The notes: generated by a model not told the origin, from the sequence alone. 64,000 nucleotides of DNA from Phycisphaeraceae bacterium (GCA_020639235.1 JACKHC010000001.1:1488001-1552000); one strand, 5' to 3'. Counted from the stretch's first letter, positions 34,723-43,307 are shown. Translations and numbers: made by a program.

Positions 34723-36228
34723 ATGAACGGGATTCTGAGAGCGACGATCGCTGGTGCATCGGTGATCTGTCTTGGCGCGGGTTCGGCGATCGGCGGCGCG
34801 ACGCCCATGACGAGTGTTCGCGTTGCGAGCGGGCTGACGCGCCCGATCTTCCTGACGCATGCCCCCGGCGATTTCACGCAGGTCTACATCATCGAGAAGC
34901 AGGGGATCATCAAGACGATGGACCTGTCGAGCGGGACTATCGCGACCTGGCTCAACATCGATGCGCTTGTCGGCGGCGGCACCAGCACGAACTCCGAGCA
35001 GGGTCTGCTCGGGCTGGCGTTCCACCCGGATTTCGCGAACAACGGTTATTTCTACGTTGATTACACGAACAACTCCGGGAGCACGCAGATCGAGCGTCGG
35101 ACCGTTGACCTCGGTATCGGCGCGGTGATTCCCGGCAGCGAGCAGTCGGTGCATCTGTTCAGCCAGCCGGAGGCCAACCACAACGGCGGTTGGATCGGGT
35201 TCGGTCCGGATGGATATCTCTACGTCGGCACGGGCGACGGCGGCGGCGCGTGCGACCAGCACGGGACGAGCGGCAACGGCCAGAACGGCAACTCGTTCCT
35301 CGGCAAGATGCTGCGCATCGATGTGAACGGCGATGATTTCCCGGCCAACGCAACCAAGAACTACGCGATTCCGCCCTCGAATCCGTTTGTGGGCGTGGGC
35401 GGTTTCCTGGGCGAGATCTGGGCGTACGGGCTCCGCAATCCGTGGCGTAACTCGTTCGACCGCGAGACGGGCGATCTTTGGATGGGGGATGTCGGCCAGG
35501 GCGCGCGCGAGGAAGTGAACTTCCAGCCGGCTTCGAGCACGGGCGGCGAGAACTACGGCTGGCGTTGCCGCGAGGGTTTCGGCGCTTCATCGCTTTCCGG
35601 ATGCTCAACGACCGGATGCGCGGGCGGCGTGTTCGATGACCCGATTCTCGACTACACGCACGCGAGCGGGCGTTGCTCGATCACGGGCGGGTACGTGTAT
35701 CGCGGGTGCGCGATGCCGGACATGCAAGGCAACTACTTCTATGCGGACTATTGCTCCTCGACGATCTGGAGCGTGACGTATGACGGGTCGACGCTGGGCC
35801 CGATCGTCGATCGCACGTCGGAGCTGGTTCCGGATGTCGGTTCTATTGCTTCGATCACCTCCTTCGGTGAGGACGCGTTCGGCGAGATCTACATCTGCGA
35901 CCAGAACGGCGGCGAGATCTTCAAGATCGTGCCGGCGGGCGGCGTGATGACCGACTGCAACAACAACAACATCGAGGACGCGTGCGAGATTCTCTCGGGC
36001 ATGGCGATGGATGCGAACATGAACGGCATCATCGACTCGTGCGAGCCGCCGGCGTGCCCCGGCGACATCGACATGTCGGGCGGCGTTGATGTGGATGATC
36101 TGAACCAGATTCTTTCGGCGTTCGGCACCTCGGTCGGCACGGGCGATCCGCGCGACCTGGCCAACAACGACGGGTTCGTCGATGTTGACGATCTGAATGT
36201 AGTTCTGGCGAACTTCGGCTGCCCGTAA
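34723..36228 (+). CDS. secreted PQQ-dependent sugar dehydrogenase-like protein with dockerin-like C-terminus
   Basis: 501 residues from ATG 34723; GAGGAG lies upstream. Signal peptide ATIAGASVICLGAGSAIGG. The six-bladed propeller of soluble aldose dehydrogenases is visible: EQGLLGLAFHPDFANNGYFYVDYT, the probable catalytic His in ANHNGGWIGFGPDGYLYVGTGDGG, GKMLRIDVNG, YGLRNPWRNSFDRETGDLWMGDVGQGAREEVN. A linker CNNNNIEDACEI leads to two dockerin-like repeats (ACPGDIDMSGGVDVDDLNQIL; NNDGFVDVDDLNVVLANFG). The second loop lacks its first acid. Cys445 and Cys500 bracket the module. Periplasmic or surface sugar oxidation is inferred. Confidence 0.87.
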   Translation: MNGILRATIAGASVICLGAGSAIGGATPMTSVRVASGLTRPIFLTHAPGDFTQVYIIEKQGIIKTMDLSSGTIATWLNIDALVGGGTSTNSEQGLLGLAFHPDFANNGYFYVDYTNNSGSTQIERRTVDLGIGAVIPGSEQSVHLFSQPEANHNGGWIGFGPDGYLYVGTGDGGGACDQHGTSGNGQNGNSFLGKMLRIDVNGDDFPANATKNYAIPPSNPFVGVGGFLGEIWAYGLRNPWRNSFDRETGDLWMGDVGQGAREEVNFQPASSTGGENYGWRCREGFGASSLSGCSTTGCAGGVFDDPILDYTHASGRCSITGGYVYRGCAMPDMQGNYFYADYCSSTIWSVTYDGSTLGPIVDRTSELVPDVGSIASITSFGEDAFGEIYICDQNGGEIFKIVPAGGVMTDCNNNNIEDACEILSGMAMDANMNGIIDSCEPPACPGDIDMSGGVDVDDLNQILSAFGTSVGTGDPRDLANNDGFVDVDDLNVVLANFGCP

Positions 36229-36262
36229 CAGACGGCGGTCGGATCGGGCTGATTTCACAGGT

Positions 36263-36299
36263 GGGCCGGCTCATTGCGAGCCGGCCCGCTTTCGTTTTT
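36263..36299 (+). terminator. rho-independent terminator after the sugar dehydrogenase gene
   Basis: GGGCCGGCTC (36263-36272), loop ATTGC, GAGCCGGCCC (36278-36287), then GCTTTCGTTTTT. A perfect 10-bp stem. Confidence 0.92.
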
Positions 36300-36303
36300 G
36301 CGA

Positions 36304-37362
36304 TCAGGCGGGATCCGGCTCGCCCACAGACGGGATGTGATGGAAGAGATGCTTCTTCCCGCCGAGGTGGTACATCACCGCGAATGCGGCGTTGAATAGC
36401 GCGAGGCCGGCGAATGTGCCGACGAACGCGAGGACGCTCATGTTGCGGCCCTCCTGGACGATGGTCCAGATGAACTGGATAACGCAGAGCGCCGAGACGA
36501 TCATGAGCGTCGGTTTGCGCTTCATCCGCCGGACGACGAACGCGCCGATGGGCGCGCCCAGCGCGACAATCGGGGCGGCGGCGAGCCATGCGTAAAGAAC
36601 TTTCCGCTGGACGACATAGGTCGCGGGGTCGTAGGCGTTGAGCGCGAGGTTTGCGCCGATGCCGACGAGCGATGTGAAGGCCATGAGAATGACGGAAGTG
36701 GGCACGGCGATCTTGAGGTCGGCGCGGAAAAGCAGGACCAAGACGGCGTAGATGACCATGTCGATGCCGACGCCGGTGATGGAGGCGATGGTTGCTCCGG
36801 CGAGGAGGCCGAGCCCGAGGCCGATGCGGCGTTCGTATTTGCGCTGGACTTCGTGGATCCCCTGGGCGCGGCAGATCTCGTCGCCCTTGATGAAGTGCAT
36901 GATGCCGAACGAGCACCAGATGATCGCGAAGAGGAGTTTGACGAAGAGCTGCGGGACGGCGGGCGCGATGAGGGCGGCGCCGAACGGGGTGCCGATGAGT
37001 GAGCCGAGCATGGCCCACCGGAGCATGCGCCACTCGACGGGTTGACGGAAGCAGATGATGAAGATGGAGGCGCTGACCATCCCGATGGACTGGACGGCGA
37101 AGGAGAAGTGGCGGCCGATGTCGGCGGACTGGTGGAAGAGGAGGACCAGGACGGGGAAGCCGACGGTGCCGCCGCCCATGGGTGTGGAGCCGGCGAAGTA
37201 CGACCCGGCGGCCATGGCGACGGCGATTCCCCAGTTGTCGCGGACATCTGTGAGGTGATCGCCGGCGAGGACGATCACGGCCCAGGTGATGTAGAAGATC
37301 ACCAGGAACAGGAACCACGGCCAGAGTTGCCTGAGTCGTTTCTTGCGTTGAGGCGTGAGCAC
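36304..37362 (-). CDS. TauE/SafE-family membrane permease
   Basis: 352 residues from the GTG at 37362, which has GGAGAGGG upstream; a longer frame to 37425 has none. About eight membrane helices in two halves. The first half contains FAGSTPMGGGTVGFPVLVLLF and the second ASITGVGIDMVIYAVLVLL, the repeated Gly-rich half-motifs of TauE/SafE. Known members export sulfite, sulfoacetate or other anions; the substrate here is unknown. In the divergent gap to the acylase gene there is a TATACT box on this strand (37415-37410) with TTGACT 20 bases upstream, a spacing too long for a confident promoter. Confidence 0.88.
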   Translation of the reverse strand: MLTPQRKKRLRQLWPWFLFLVIFYITWAVIVLAGDHLTDVRDNWGIAVAMAAGSYFAGSTPMGGGTVGFPVLVLLFHQSADIGRHFSFAVQSIGMVSASIFIICFRQPVEWRMLRWAMLGSLIGTPFGAALIAPAVPQLFVKLLFAIIWCSFGIMHFIKGDEICRAQGIHEVQRKYERRIGLGLGLLAGATIASITGVGIDMVIYAVLVLLFRADLKIAVPTSVILMAFTSLVGIGANLALNAYDPATYVVQRKVLYAWLAAAPIVALGAPIGAFVVRRMKRKPTLMIVSALCVIQFIWTIVQEGRNMSVLAFVGTFAGLALFNAAFAVMYHLGGKKHLFHHIPSVGEPDPA

Positions 37363-37468
37363 GCGGGCCCTCTCCGGCGGATGGCGTGGGATGGTCGGTG
37401 GGGGGCGGGAGTATAGATTGCGCACCGTCGTTGATAGTCAAGCGAACACGAACCACCCCCGGACTGCG

Positions 37469-39772
37469 ATGCATCGACCAATCCTCCGAGTCGCGCTGAC
37501 TTGCCTGGTTCTCCTGGCGATGGTTGTTCTCGGACTGGTGCTGGGCTTGCGGACGTTGCTGGTGGCGTCGCTGCCCGATCTGGATGGGCGCGTCCGTGTG
37601 GCGGGGATCGCGTCGCGGGTGACGGTGGAGCGCGACGCGCTGGGCGTGCCGCGGATTCGCGCGGAGTCGGTGGAGGATGCGTGCTTCGCGCAGGGATTCG
37701 TGCATGGGCAGGATCGGTTCTTCCAGATGGATACGATGCGCCGGCTGTCATCGGGGCGGCTCAGCGAGATCGTGGGGAGCGGCGCGCTTTCAACGGACAA
37801 GTCGATGCGCACGCTCGGTATGTCGGAGGTCGCGGAGGAAGCGCTCGAGCGACTGCCGGAACGGCATCGCGCGATGATCGCGTCGTACACGGAGGGTGTG
37901 AACGCGGGTTTGCAATCGCTCGGGGCGCGGCCGCCGGAGTACTGGGCGCTGCGCGTGAAGCCCGAGCCCTGGCGCGAGCGGGATTGCATGCTGGTGGCGC
38001 TGTCGATGGCGTGGGGGCTGGAGATGGGGCACCGGATGGAGGCGACGCGCGCGGGGCTTGGCGCGGCGCTGCCAGCGGAGATGGTGGGGTTTCTGACGCC
38101 CGAGTTCGGGTTGTTCGATGCGCCGATCGATGGCACGGCCACGCCCGAACTCGCGCCGATTCCGGATGGATTGCGCGCGGTGTCGCCAAGCAGCGCACGC
38201 GATGCGTCGGAGCGCGCGGTGCCGGAGGGATCGAACGGGTTTGTTGTGTCGGGCGCGATGACGCGTTCGGGCGGGGCGATGCTGGCGAGCGATATGCACC
38301 TCGGGCTTGATGTGCCCAACACCTGGTACCGCGTGCAGATGGAGTGGGGTGATAAGCGTGTGGTTGGTGTGTCGCTTCCGGGGGTGCCGAGCGTGGCGGT
38401 GGGGTCGAACGGCGATGTTGCGTGGGGCTTCACGAACACGACGGGCGATCACGCGGATTACATCTTGATCGAGACCGACCCGGATGACCCGATGCGGTAC
38501 CGGACGCCGGATGGGTGGGAGCGGTTCTCGATTCGCGAGGAGTGGATTGGCGTGAAGGGCGCCGAGCCGGTGCAGCACCTTGTGCGCGAGACGACGTGGG
38601 GTGCGGTGGTGGATGATGATGCGGCGGCGGGCGTGCCGCGGGTCTTGAAGTGGATGATGCTCGAACCGGGCTGGTTCAATCTGAATCTGTTCGACATGAT
38701 CGACGCGAAGGATGCGCGGGAGGGCGCGGACATCGCGGCGTCGTGGTACGGGCCGTCGCAGAACGCGATGATTGCGGATAGGAACGGCGGGATCGCGTGG
38801 ACGGTGACGGGCGCTGTGCCGCGGCGGGTGGGGTTCGATGGGCGATTGCCGGTTTCGTGGGCGGACGGCGCGCGGATGTGGGACGGCGTGATTGAAGGTG
38901 ATGAGCGGCCGCGGATCGTCGATCCGGCCGGCGGGTATCTGGTGACGGCGAACAACCGGACGCTCGAACCCGTCAAGGCGCGGGTGCTGGGCACACATTG
39001 GGCGAACGGCTCGCGCGCGGGGCGGATCATGCAACTGCTCGGCGGGCGCACGGGGTTGACCGAGCGCGATTTGCTGGCGGTGCAGTTGGATACGAGATCG
39101 GCGGTGCACGCGGAGTATGCGCGGCATCTGCGGGACCTGGTGCCGCCGATGCGCGACGAGATTCCCGAGGACTGGGACGGCGAGGCGTCGGTGGACTCAG
39201 AGGTGTTCCCGGTTGTCGATCGTTGGGCGGGCAATCTGCGGGATGCGCTGCTGCGGCCGGTGATGGATGCGTGCGGGCGCGCTGATCCGGGGTTCCGGTA
39301 TTCGTGGTTCATGGATGACGACTGGGTGGTGCGGTTGTTGCGTGAGCGGCCGGCGTCGTGGGTTCCGAGCGCGTATGACTCGTGGGGGGCGCTGGCGGCG
39401 GCGTGTGTGCCCAAGGGTGATCTCGGTTCGTGGGGCGAGCGCAACCGCGCGAGCATCCGGCATCGGCTGTCGCCTTACGCGCCCGAGTGGGCGCGGGAGT
39501 GGGTGGGGGCGTGGCTGGATATGGCGCGTGATCCGTTGCCGGGTTCGGGGTTGACGGTGCGCGTGCAGACTTCGAGGTTCGGCGCATCGGAGCGGCTGGT
39601 GGTGACGCCGGGGCGTGAGAACGAGGCGGTGTTCCACATGCCGGGCGGGCAGTCGGGGCACTTTCTGTCCGGGTATTACCGGGCGGGGCACGAGGCGTGG
39701 GTGGAGGGGGAGCCCACGGGGTTGTTGGCGGGTGAGCCCGAGCACACGATGGTGCTTGAGCCGCGGGACTGA
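37469..39772 (+). CDS. penicillin acylase-family (Ntn) hydrolase
   Basis: 767 residues from ATG 37469. One N-terminal hydrophobic segment (VALTCLVLLAMVVLGLVLGL) for export or anchoring. The alpha part has VTVERDALGVPRIRAESVEDACFAQGFVHGQDRFFQMDTMRR. The autoprocessing site is GSNGFVVSG with Ser255 as the new N-terminal nucleophile of the beta chain. ASDMHLGLDVPNTWYRVQ, NTTGDHADYILI, TANNRT and MPGGQSGHFLSGYYR follow. Known members cleave amide bonds of acylated amines, including penicillins and acyl-homoserine lactones; substrate not predictable. Confidence 0.9.
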   Translation: MHRPILRVALTCLVLLAMVVLGLVLGLRTLLVASLPDLDGRVRVAGIASRVTVERDALGVPRIRAESVEDACFAQGFVHGQDRFFQMDTMRRLSSGRLSEIVGSGALSTDKSMRTLGMSEVAEEALERLPERHRAMIASYTEGVNAGLQSLGARPPEYWALRVKPEPWRERDCMLVALSMAWGLEMGHRMEATRAGLGAALPAEMVGFLTPEFGLFDAPIDGTATPELAPIPDGLRAVSPSSARDASERAVPEGSNGFVVSGAMTRSGGAMLASDMHLGLDVPNTWYRVQMEWGDKRVVGVSLPGVPSVAVGSNGDVAWGFTNTTGDHADYILIETDPDDPMRYRTPDGWERFSIREEWIGVKGAEPVQHLVRETTWGAVVDDDAAAGVPRVLKWMMLEPGWFNLNLFDMIDAKDAREGADIAASWYGPSQNAMIADRNGGIAWTVTGAVPRRVGFDGRLPVSWADGARMWDGVIEGDERPRIVDPAGGYLVTANNRTLEPVKARVLGTHWANGSRAGRIMQLLGGRTGLTERDLLAVQLDTRSAVHAEYARHLRDLVPPMRDEIPEDWDGEASVDSEVFPVVDRWAGNLRDALLRPVMDACGRADPGFRYSWFMDDDWVVRLLRERPASWVPSAYDSWGALAAACVPKGDLGSWGERNRASIRHRLSPYAPEWAREWVGAWLDMARDPLPGSGLTVRVQTSRFGASERLVVTPGRENEAVFHMPGGQSGHFLSGYYRAGHEAWVEGEPTGLLAGEPEHTMVLEPRD

Positions 39773-39794
39773 CGGGACGATGGATGTCGATGGG

Positions 39795-39824
39795 TTGCCA
39801 CCCCCCCCGGGACGCGGGTATCCT
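39795..39824 (+). promoter_or_regulatory. putative promoter of tRNA-Val
   Basis: TTGCCA (39795-39800), 18 bases, TATCCT (39819-39824), about 38 bases before the tRNA. The -10 hexamer is the same as at recA and tRNA-Leu. Confidence 0.45.
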
Positions 39825-39861
39825 CTCCGGTCCCCTGTCTCTCTGAGCGGGGCCACGAAAC

Positions 39862-39935
39862 GGGCGATTGGCGCAGTTGGCTAGCGCGCATCGTTGACAT
39901 CGATGAGGTCACTGGTTCGAGCCCAGTATCGCCCA
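39862..39935 (+). tRNA. tRNA-Val (anticodon GAC)
   Basis: The acceptor arms GGGCGAT (39862-39868) and ATCGCCC (39928-39934) pair fully. Anticodon arm CATCG-TTGACAT-CGATG gives GAC. T arm ACTGG-TTCGAGC-CCAGT. The discriminator is A; CCA is not encoded. Confidence 0.96.
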
Positions 39936-39951
39936 CTGAGACCTTCAAGGA

Positions 39952-39983
39952 ACACCCCCGCACGGAAGTGTGGGGGTGTTTTT
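39952..39983 (+). terminator. rho-independent terminator after tRNA-Val
   Basis: ACACCCCC (39952-39959) pairs with GGGGGTGT (39972-39979), followed by TTTTT. Confidence 0.88.
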
Positions 39984-40043
39984 GGTATGACGGTGCGGGT
40001 TCGCGCGGTCAACCTTTTTGATCGAACATCCAGGAGGCGCCCT

Positions 40044-40862
40044 TTGTCCCATCCGGCACCGATTTCATCCGTTGCGTCGATCGGGGGGAGGATCTCAAAG
40101 ATCGCCGGGGGGCACCTCGATCGTCTCATCCGCCACATCGTTCGTGGGTCGTCCATCACGACGGACGATCGGATGGCTCGGCTCATTACCGGTGAGCCGC
40201 ACCCCTTCGGGAACTTCGTGATCTTTGCCGATGGCGTCGAGCGGGAGGAAATCCCGCGACGCATCGAGCCGCTGACGATGCTCGATGTTCCGGCGGGGGT
40301 GTTCTTCCCCGGCGCGGTCACGGAGTCTGTTGCGAAATGTGTTGAGGAGTTGGGATTCGAGCCACACGGCGCGATGCCCGCGATGGCCGCGGACATCTCG
40401 GCGTTGACCCGGCCCGAGTTGCCCGAGGGGTACACATTCGCACGGGTCGGGCGCGGCGGCGCATCGGATGACTGGGCGCGCGGCCTGGCGACGGGATACG
40501 AGATTCCCATCGGGCTGGCGGAACTCTTTGCTCCCAACACGATCAGCGGCGGCGATGGCCGTGATGCGTCGGTGCGGTGCTATGCGATTCGGAATGCAGT
40601 CGGGCAGGTTGTCTGCACCTCGATGTTGTTCCTTGCTGACGGTGTGGGCGGGATCTACTGCGTTTCGACGGTTCCGGATGAACGCGGGCGGGGTCTGGGC
40701 GCGTACGCCACGGTGCAGCCGCTCCGCGAGGCGCACGAGATGGGGTATCGGGTCGGCATTCTTCAGTCTTCGCCTCAGGGTCACTCGGTGTACCGCAGGG
40801 CGGGGTTTGTGGATGTGGGCGAGGTCCCGATGTTCGTGCGGATGCCGGGCGCGGGGGCCTGA
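40044..40862 (+). CDS. GNAT-family N-acetyltransferase
   Basis: 272 residues. I chose the TTG at 40044 because a perfect AGGAGG (40032-40037) lies 6 bases upstream and because the frame further upstream runs back through the tRNA terminator. The N-terminal half is family-specific (NFVIFADGVEREEIPRRIEPL). The C-terminal half is a GNAT fold: AIRNAVGQVVCTSMLFLADGVGGIYCVSTVPDERGRGLGAYATV, with the acetyl-CoA loop DERGRGLGA, then QSSPQGHSVYRRAGFVDVGE. Acceptor substrate unknown. Confidence 0.87.
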   Translation: MSHPAPISSVASIGGRISKIAGGHLDRLIRHIVRGSSITTDDRMARLITGEPHPFGNFVIFADGVEREEIPRRIEPLTMLDVPAGVFFPGAVTESVAKCVEELGFEPHGAMPAMAADISALTRPELPEGYTFARVGRGGASDDWARGLATGYEIPIGLAELFAPNTISGGDGRDASVRCYAIRNAVGQVVCTSMLFLADGVGGIYCVSTVPDERGRGLGAYATVQPLREAHEMGYRVGILQSSPQGHSVYRRAGFVDVGEVPMFVRMPGAGA

Positions 40863-40917
40863 GCAGGAACTACGACTCTGCGGGTTTGCGATCTGATTGC
40901 GCCAGCCGTCGGCCGCA

Positions 40918-41478
40918 TCACTGAGTTGGGTGTTTGCGCCGAAAGAGAGAGGTCACCGCGTTGTAGTAGTCGCGGGTTTCGCCGACGCGGTGCATGCCGA
41001 TCTTTTCGAGCACGCGCTGGGAGGCGGTGTTGTCGGGGTAGGTGACGGCGATGAGTTCGGGGAGGTTGGGGCCGGCGGATGAGAAGGCCCATTCCATCGC
41101 GGCTTTGGCGGCCTCGGTCGCGAAGCCCTGACCCCACGCTGATTTGGCGAAGCGGTAGCCGATCTCGATCTCGGGACCGCGGGCGCTGAAGTCTGCGAAG
41201 TCTGTGCCGGAGCGGGCGATGGGGTAGAGGAGGGTGTCGCCGATGATGCGGCCTTGATGGAGGACGGCGAAGGGGCCGAAGCCCTTGCGTTCCCAGCAGA
41301 GGATGCAGTTGCGGAGTGATTGCTCGACGCGGTCGCGGGGTCGGGGCTTGCCGTCGCCGATGTACTTGCAGACTTCGGGGTCGGCGAAGATGTGCGCGAA
41401 GGCATCGAGGTCATTGGGTGTCGGCAGGCGGAGGGTGAGGCGGGGCGTTGTGAGGGTGGGACATCTTTCAGACTTCAT
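40918..41478 (-). CDS. RimJ/RimL-type GNAT acetyltransferase
   Basis: 186 residues from the ATG at 41478; an ATG at 41493 (191 residues) is also possible. TPRLTLRLPTPNDLDAFAHIFADPEVCKYIGDG, IGYRFAKSAWGQGFATEAAKAAMEWAF (acetyl-CoA loop) and NTASQRVLEKIGMHRVGETRDYY are typical of RimJ/RimL and antibiotic or metabolite acetylases. It overlaps the end of the YbjQ-like gene by 11 bases and is the last gene of a three-gene minus-strand operon. Confidence 0.9.
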   Translation of the reverse strand: MKSERCPTLTTPRLTLRLPTPNDLDAFAHIFADPEVCKYIGDGKPRPRDRVEQSLRNCILCWERKGFGPFAVLHQGRIIGDTLLYPIARSGTDFADFSARGPEIEIGYRFAKSAWGQGFATEAAKAAMEWAFSSAGPNLPELIAVTYPDNTASQRVLEKIGMHRVGETRDYYNAVTSLFRRKHPTQ

Positions 41479-42010
41479 CTTGTGGTCCCTCATCTTGGAT
41501 CTGCTCCAAGACCACCGCGGTTCCTGAGGCTGCGACCATCATCATGCCATTCTGCTGGCCGAGCACTTCGTAATCGAGGTCCACACCGATGACTGCATTA
41601 GCACCGAGTTGAATCGCCCGATCCTGCATCTCTGAGAGTGCGATATCTCGCGCTTTCTGGAGTTCTCGCTCATACGCCGCCGATCGCCCCCCGACTATGT
41701 CACGGATACCAGCGAAGAGATCCTTAAACAGGTTGGCGCCGAGAATTGCTTCCCCGTTCACAATCCCGCAGTAGCGCGTAATTCGGCTACCCTCAACATG
41801 GGGTGTGGTCGTGACGATCATTCGTTGCAGAACCTGTGATGAGGTCGAGTCGCGACGCGGCCAGATCTGAATCGCGGGAGGCGGATCTATCCGGACTATG
41901 GATCGAACGGGAACACCTCGGCTCTGTAGTAACTCAAATAGGCGGGGTTCATCGGGGGCACCGAGTTCCCAACTCTTACCATTGGACTCAGTTACTCGGA
42001 AGCGCATCAT
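41468..42010 (-). CDS. YbjQ/UPF0145-family (DUF74) protein with N-terminal extension
   Basis: 180 residues. From about residue 65 it follows the YbjQ fold: MIVTTTPHVEGSRITRYCGIVNGEAILGANLFKDLFAGIRDIVGGRSAAYERELQKARDIALSEMQDRAIQLGANAVIGVDLDYEVL. Typical family members are ~105 residues. The extra N-terminal ~60 residues (FRVTESNGKSWELGAPDEPRLFELLQSRGVP) form a separate small domain. The biochemical role of YbjQ is unknown (annotated as heavy-metal-binding in places). It starts with ATGA overlap on the SDR gene. Confidence 0.85.
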   Translation of the reverse strand: MMRFRVTESNGKSWELGAPDEPRLFELLQSRGVPVRSIVRIDPPPAIQIWPRRDSTSSQVLQRMIVTTTPHVEGSRITRYCGIVNGEAILGANLFKDLFAGIRDIVGGRSAAYERELQKARDIALSEMQDRAIQLGANAVIGVDLDYEVLGQQNGMMMVAASGTAVVLEQIQDEGPQDEV

Positions 42011-42963
42011 GAACTGGCTCCATCCTGCGGTGGTGACTTCCTCATCAGATTACTGATCGCCCCATCCAGCGCAGGAAATGTGAACTCGAAACCCTCGTCC
42101 TTTAGCCGCTTCGACACGCAGTAGCGCCCGAAGATCGCGAGTTCGGGGTCGGTGCGGAGGAGGAGGGGCGCGCCGAGTTTCACCATGAAGGCGGGGGCGG
42201 GGAGGCCGATGGGCATTCCGATCGCTTTGCGGAGTGTGCGCATGAAGTGTGCGTTGGAGACGGGGTTGGGCGCGGTGGCGATGTAGGTGCCGCGCATGGT
42301 GTGGTCGGCGATGGCGCGCTCGAAGATGCGGTTCATGTCGGCCTCGTGGATCCACGAGATGCCTTGCCTGCCGTGGCCGATCTTTCCGCCGAGCCCGAGG
42401 CGTGCGAGTTTGCGGAGGCGCGAGAGCGCGCCGCCGCGGCGTCCGAGGACGAAGGTGGTGCGGAGGATGACGGGGCGGATGTTGTCGGGGATCGCGTCGT
42501 TGAACGCGGCTTCCCACGCGGTGCCGACGGTTGGCGCGAAGCCCTCGCCGATGGGTGAGGACTCGTCGCAGATGATGGTGGGGAGATCGCCGTAGATGTG
42601 GGCGGTGCTCATTTGGACCCAGACGGGCGGCGGGTTGTCGATGGCGCGGAGGGCTCGTCCCAGGACCGTTGTGGAGTCGACGCGGGAGCGGAGAATTTCG
42701 TCTTTGTGCGCGGGGGCTTTGATGCAGTCGACGGTGCGCCCGGTGAGGGTGATGAGGGCGGATGCGTTGTTGAGTTCGGGATACCAGTCGGCGAGGTTGC
42801 GCGCATCCCACTGTGCGAAGCGGGCTGGTGGAGGGCCCGACGATCGGCGGGAGAGGACGACGACTTCGCAGCCCTTTGCGTGGAGGTGGTGCGCGAGGGA
42901 TGAGCCGAGGAAACCCGAGCCGCCCGCGATGACGACTTTGCCTTGAGGGTTGGGCCATTGCAT
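42007..42963 (-). CDS. TIGR01777-type SDR epimerase (YfcH-like)
   Basis: 318 residues. VVIAGGSGFLGSSLAHHLHAKGCEVVVLSRR is the extended SDR nucleotide site. ITLTGRTVDC, RVDSTTVLGRAL, VWVQMSTAHIYGD, VILRTTFVLGRRGGALSRLRKLARLGLGGKIGHGRQGISWIHEADMNRIFERAI and YIATAPNPVSNAHFMRTLRKAI follow the TIGR01777 family closely. Substrate unknown; relatives include the plastid/cyanobacterial division factor GC1/SulA-like. Cytoplasmic. First gene of its operon. Confidence 0.9.
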   Translation of the reverse strand: MQWPNPQGKVVIAGGSGFLGSSLAHHLHAKGCEVVVLSRRSSGPPPARFAQWDARNLADWYPELNNASALITLTGRTVDCIKAPAHKDEILRSRVDSTTVLGRALRAIDNPPPVWVQMSTAHIYGDLPTIICDESSPIGEGFAPTVGTAWEAAFNDAIPDNIRPVILRTTFVLGRRGGALSRLRKLARLGLGGKIGHGRQGISWIHEADMNRIFERAIADHTMRGTYIATAPNPVSNAHFMRTLRKAIGMPIGLPAPAFMVKLGAPLLLRTDPELAIFGRYCVSKRLKDEGFEFTFPALDGAISNLMRKSPPQDGASS

Positions 42964-42994
42964 GGGGGGAGGATATGGACACGAGCCGGCAGGT

Positions 42995-43024
42995 GTGACG
43001 GTGCGGGATTGATGCCGCTAAACT
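42995..43024 (+). promoter_or_regulatory. possible promoter of tRNA-Thr
   Basis: GTGACG (42995-43000), 18 bases, TAAACT (43019-43024), each 4/6 to consensus, 11 bases before the tRNA. Confidence 0.33.
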
Positions 43025-43035
43025 GCGTTCGGCTC

Positions 43036-43108
43036 GCCGCCGTAGCTCAATTGGTAGAGCGCGTGATTTGTAATCTCGAGGTTGCCGGTTCAAGTCCGGC
43101 CGGCGGCT
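43036..43108 (+). tRNA. tRNA-Thr (anticodon TGT)
   Basis: The acceptor arms GCCGCCG (43036-43042) and CGGCGGC (43101-43107) pair fully. D arm GCTC...GAGC, T arm GCCGG-TTCAAGT-CCGGC. The anticodon arm CGTGA-TTTGTAA-TCTCG gives TGT but has a T-T mismatch at its central pair (positions 29/41). The discriminator base is T. CCA is not encoded. Confidence 0.93.
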
Positions 43109-43132
43109 TTTGGGGCGGGGATGGGGCCGGGA

Positions 43133-43161
43133 TTGCCGGGGATGGCGACTGGGGCTACATT
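43133..43161 (+). promoter_or_regulatory. putative promoter of tRNA-Tyr
   Basis: TTGCCG (43133-43138), 17 bases, TACATT (43156-43161), with 32 bases to the tRNA. The -10 hexamer is the same as at the 410-residue secreted protein gene. Confidence 0.48.
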
Positions 43162-43193
43162 TCTGCCCCCCAAGGCCGGGCGACCGGTGTTGC

Positions 43194-43275
43194 GGGCGTG
43201 TACCGAAGTGGACAAACGGGTCAGACTGTAAATCTGATGGCAATGCCTTCGCTGGTTCGAATCCAGCCGCGCCCA
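43194..43275 (+). tRNA. tRNA-Tyr (anticodon GTA)
   Basis: The acceptor arms GGGCGTG (43194-43200) and CGCGCCC (43268-43274) pair with one G-T. Anticodon arm TCAGA-CTGTAAA-TCTGA gives GTA. It has a long bacterial-type variable arm (TGGCAATGCCTTC) and T arm GCTGG-TTCGAAT-CCAGC. The discriminator is A; CCA is not encoded. Confidence 0.95.
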
Positions 43276-43281
43276 CTGCTC

Positions 43282-43307
43282 AAACCCCGCCCTCAGGCGG
43301 GGTTTTT
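43282..43307 (+). terminator. rho-independent terminator after tRNA-Tyr
   Basis: AAACCCCGCC (43282-43291), loop CTCA, GGCGGGGTTTTT (from 43296). A strong terminator. Confidence 0.92.

Noticed and set aside
39894..40043. N-terminal extension of the GNAT gene from 39894
   Set aside because: It would begin inside tRNA-Val and run through its terminator. The TTG at 40044 has a perfect AGGAGG.
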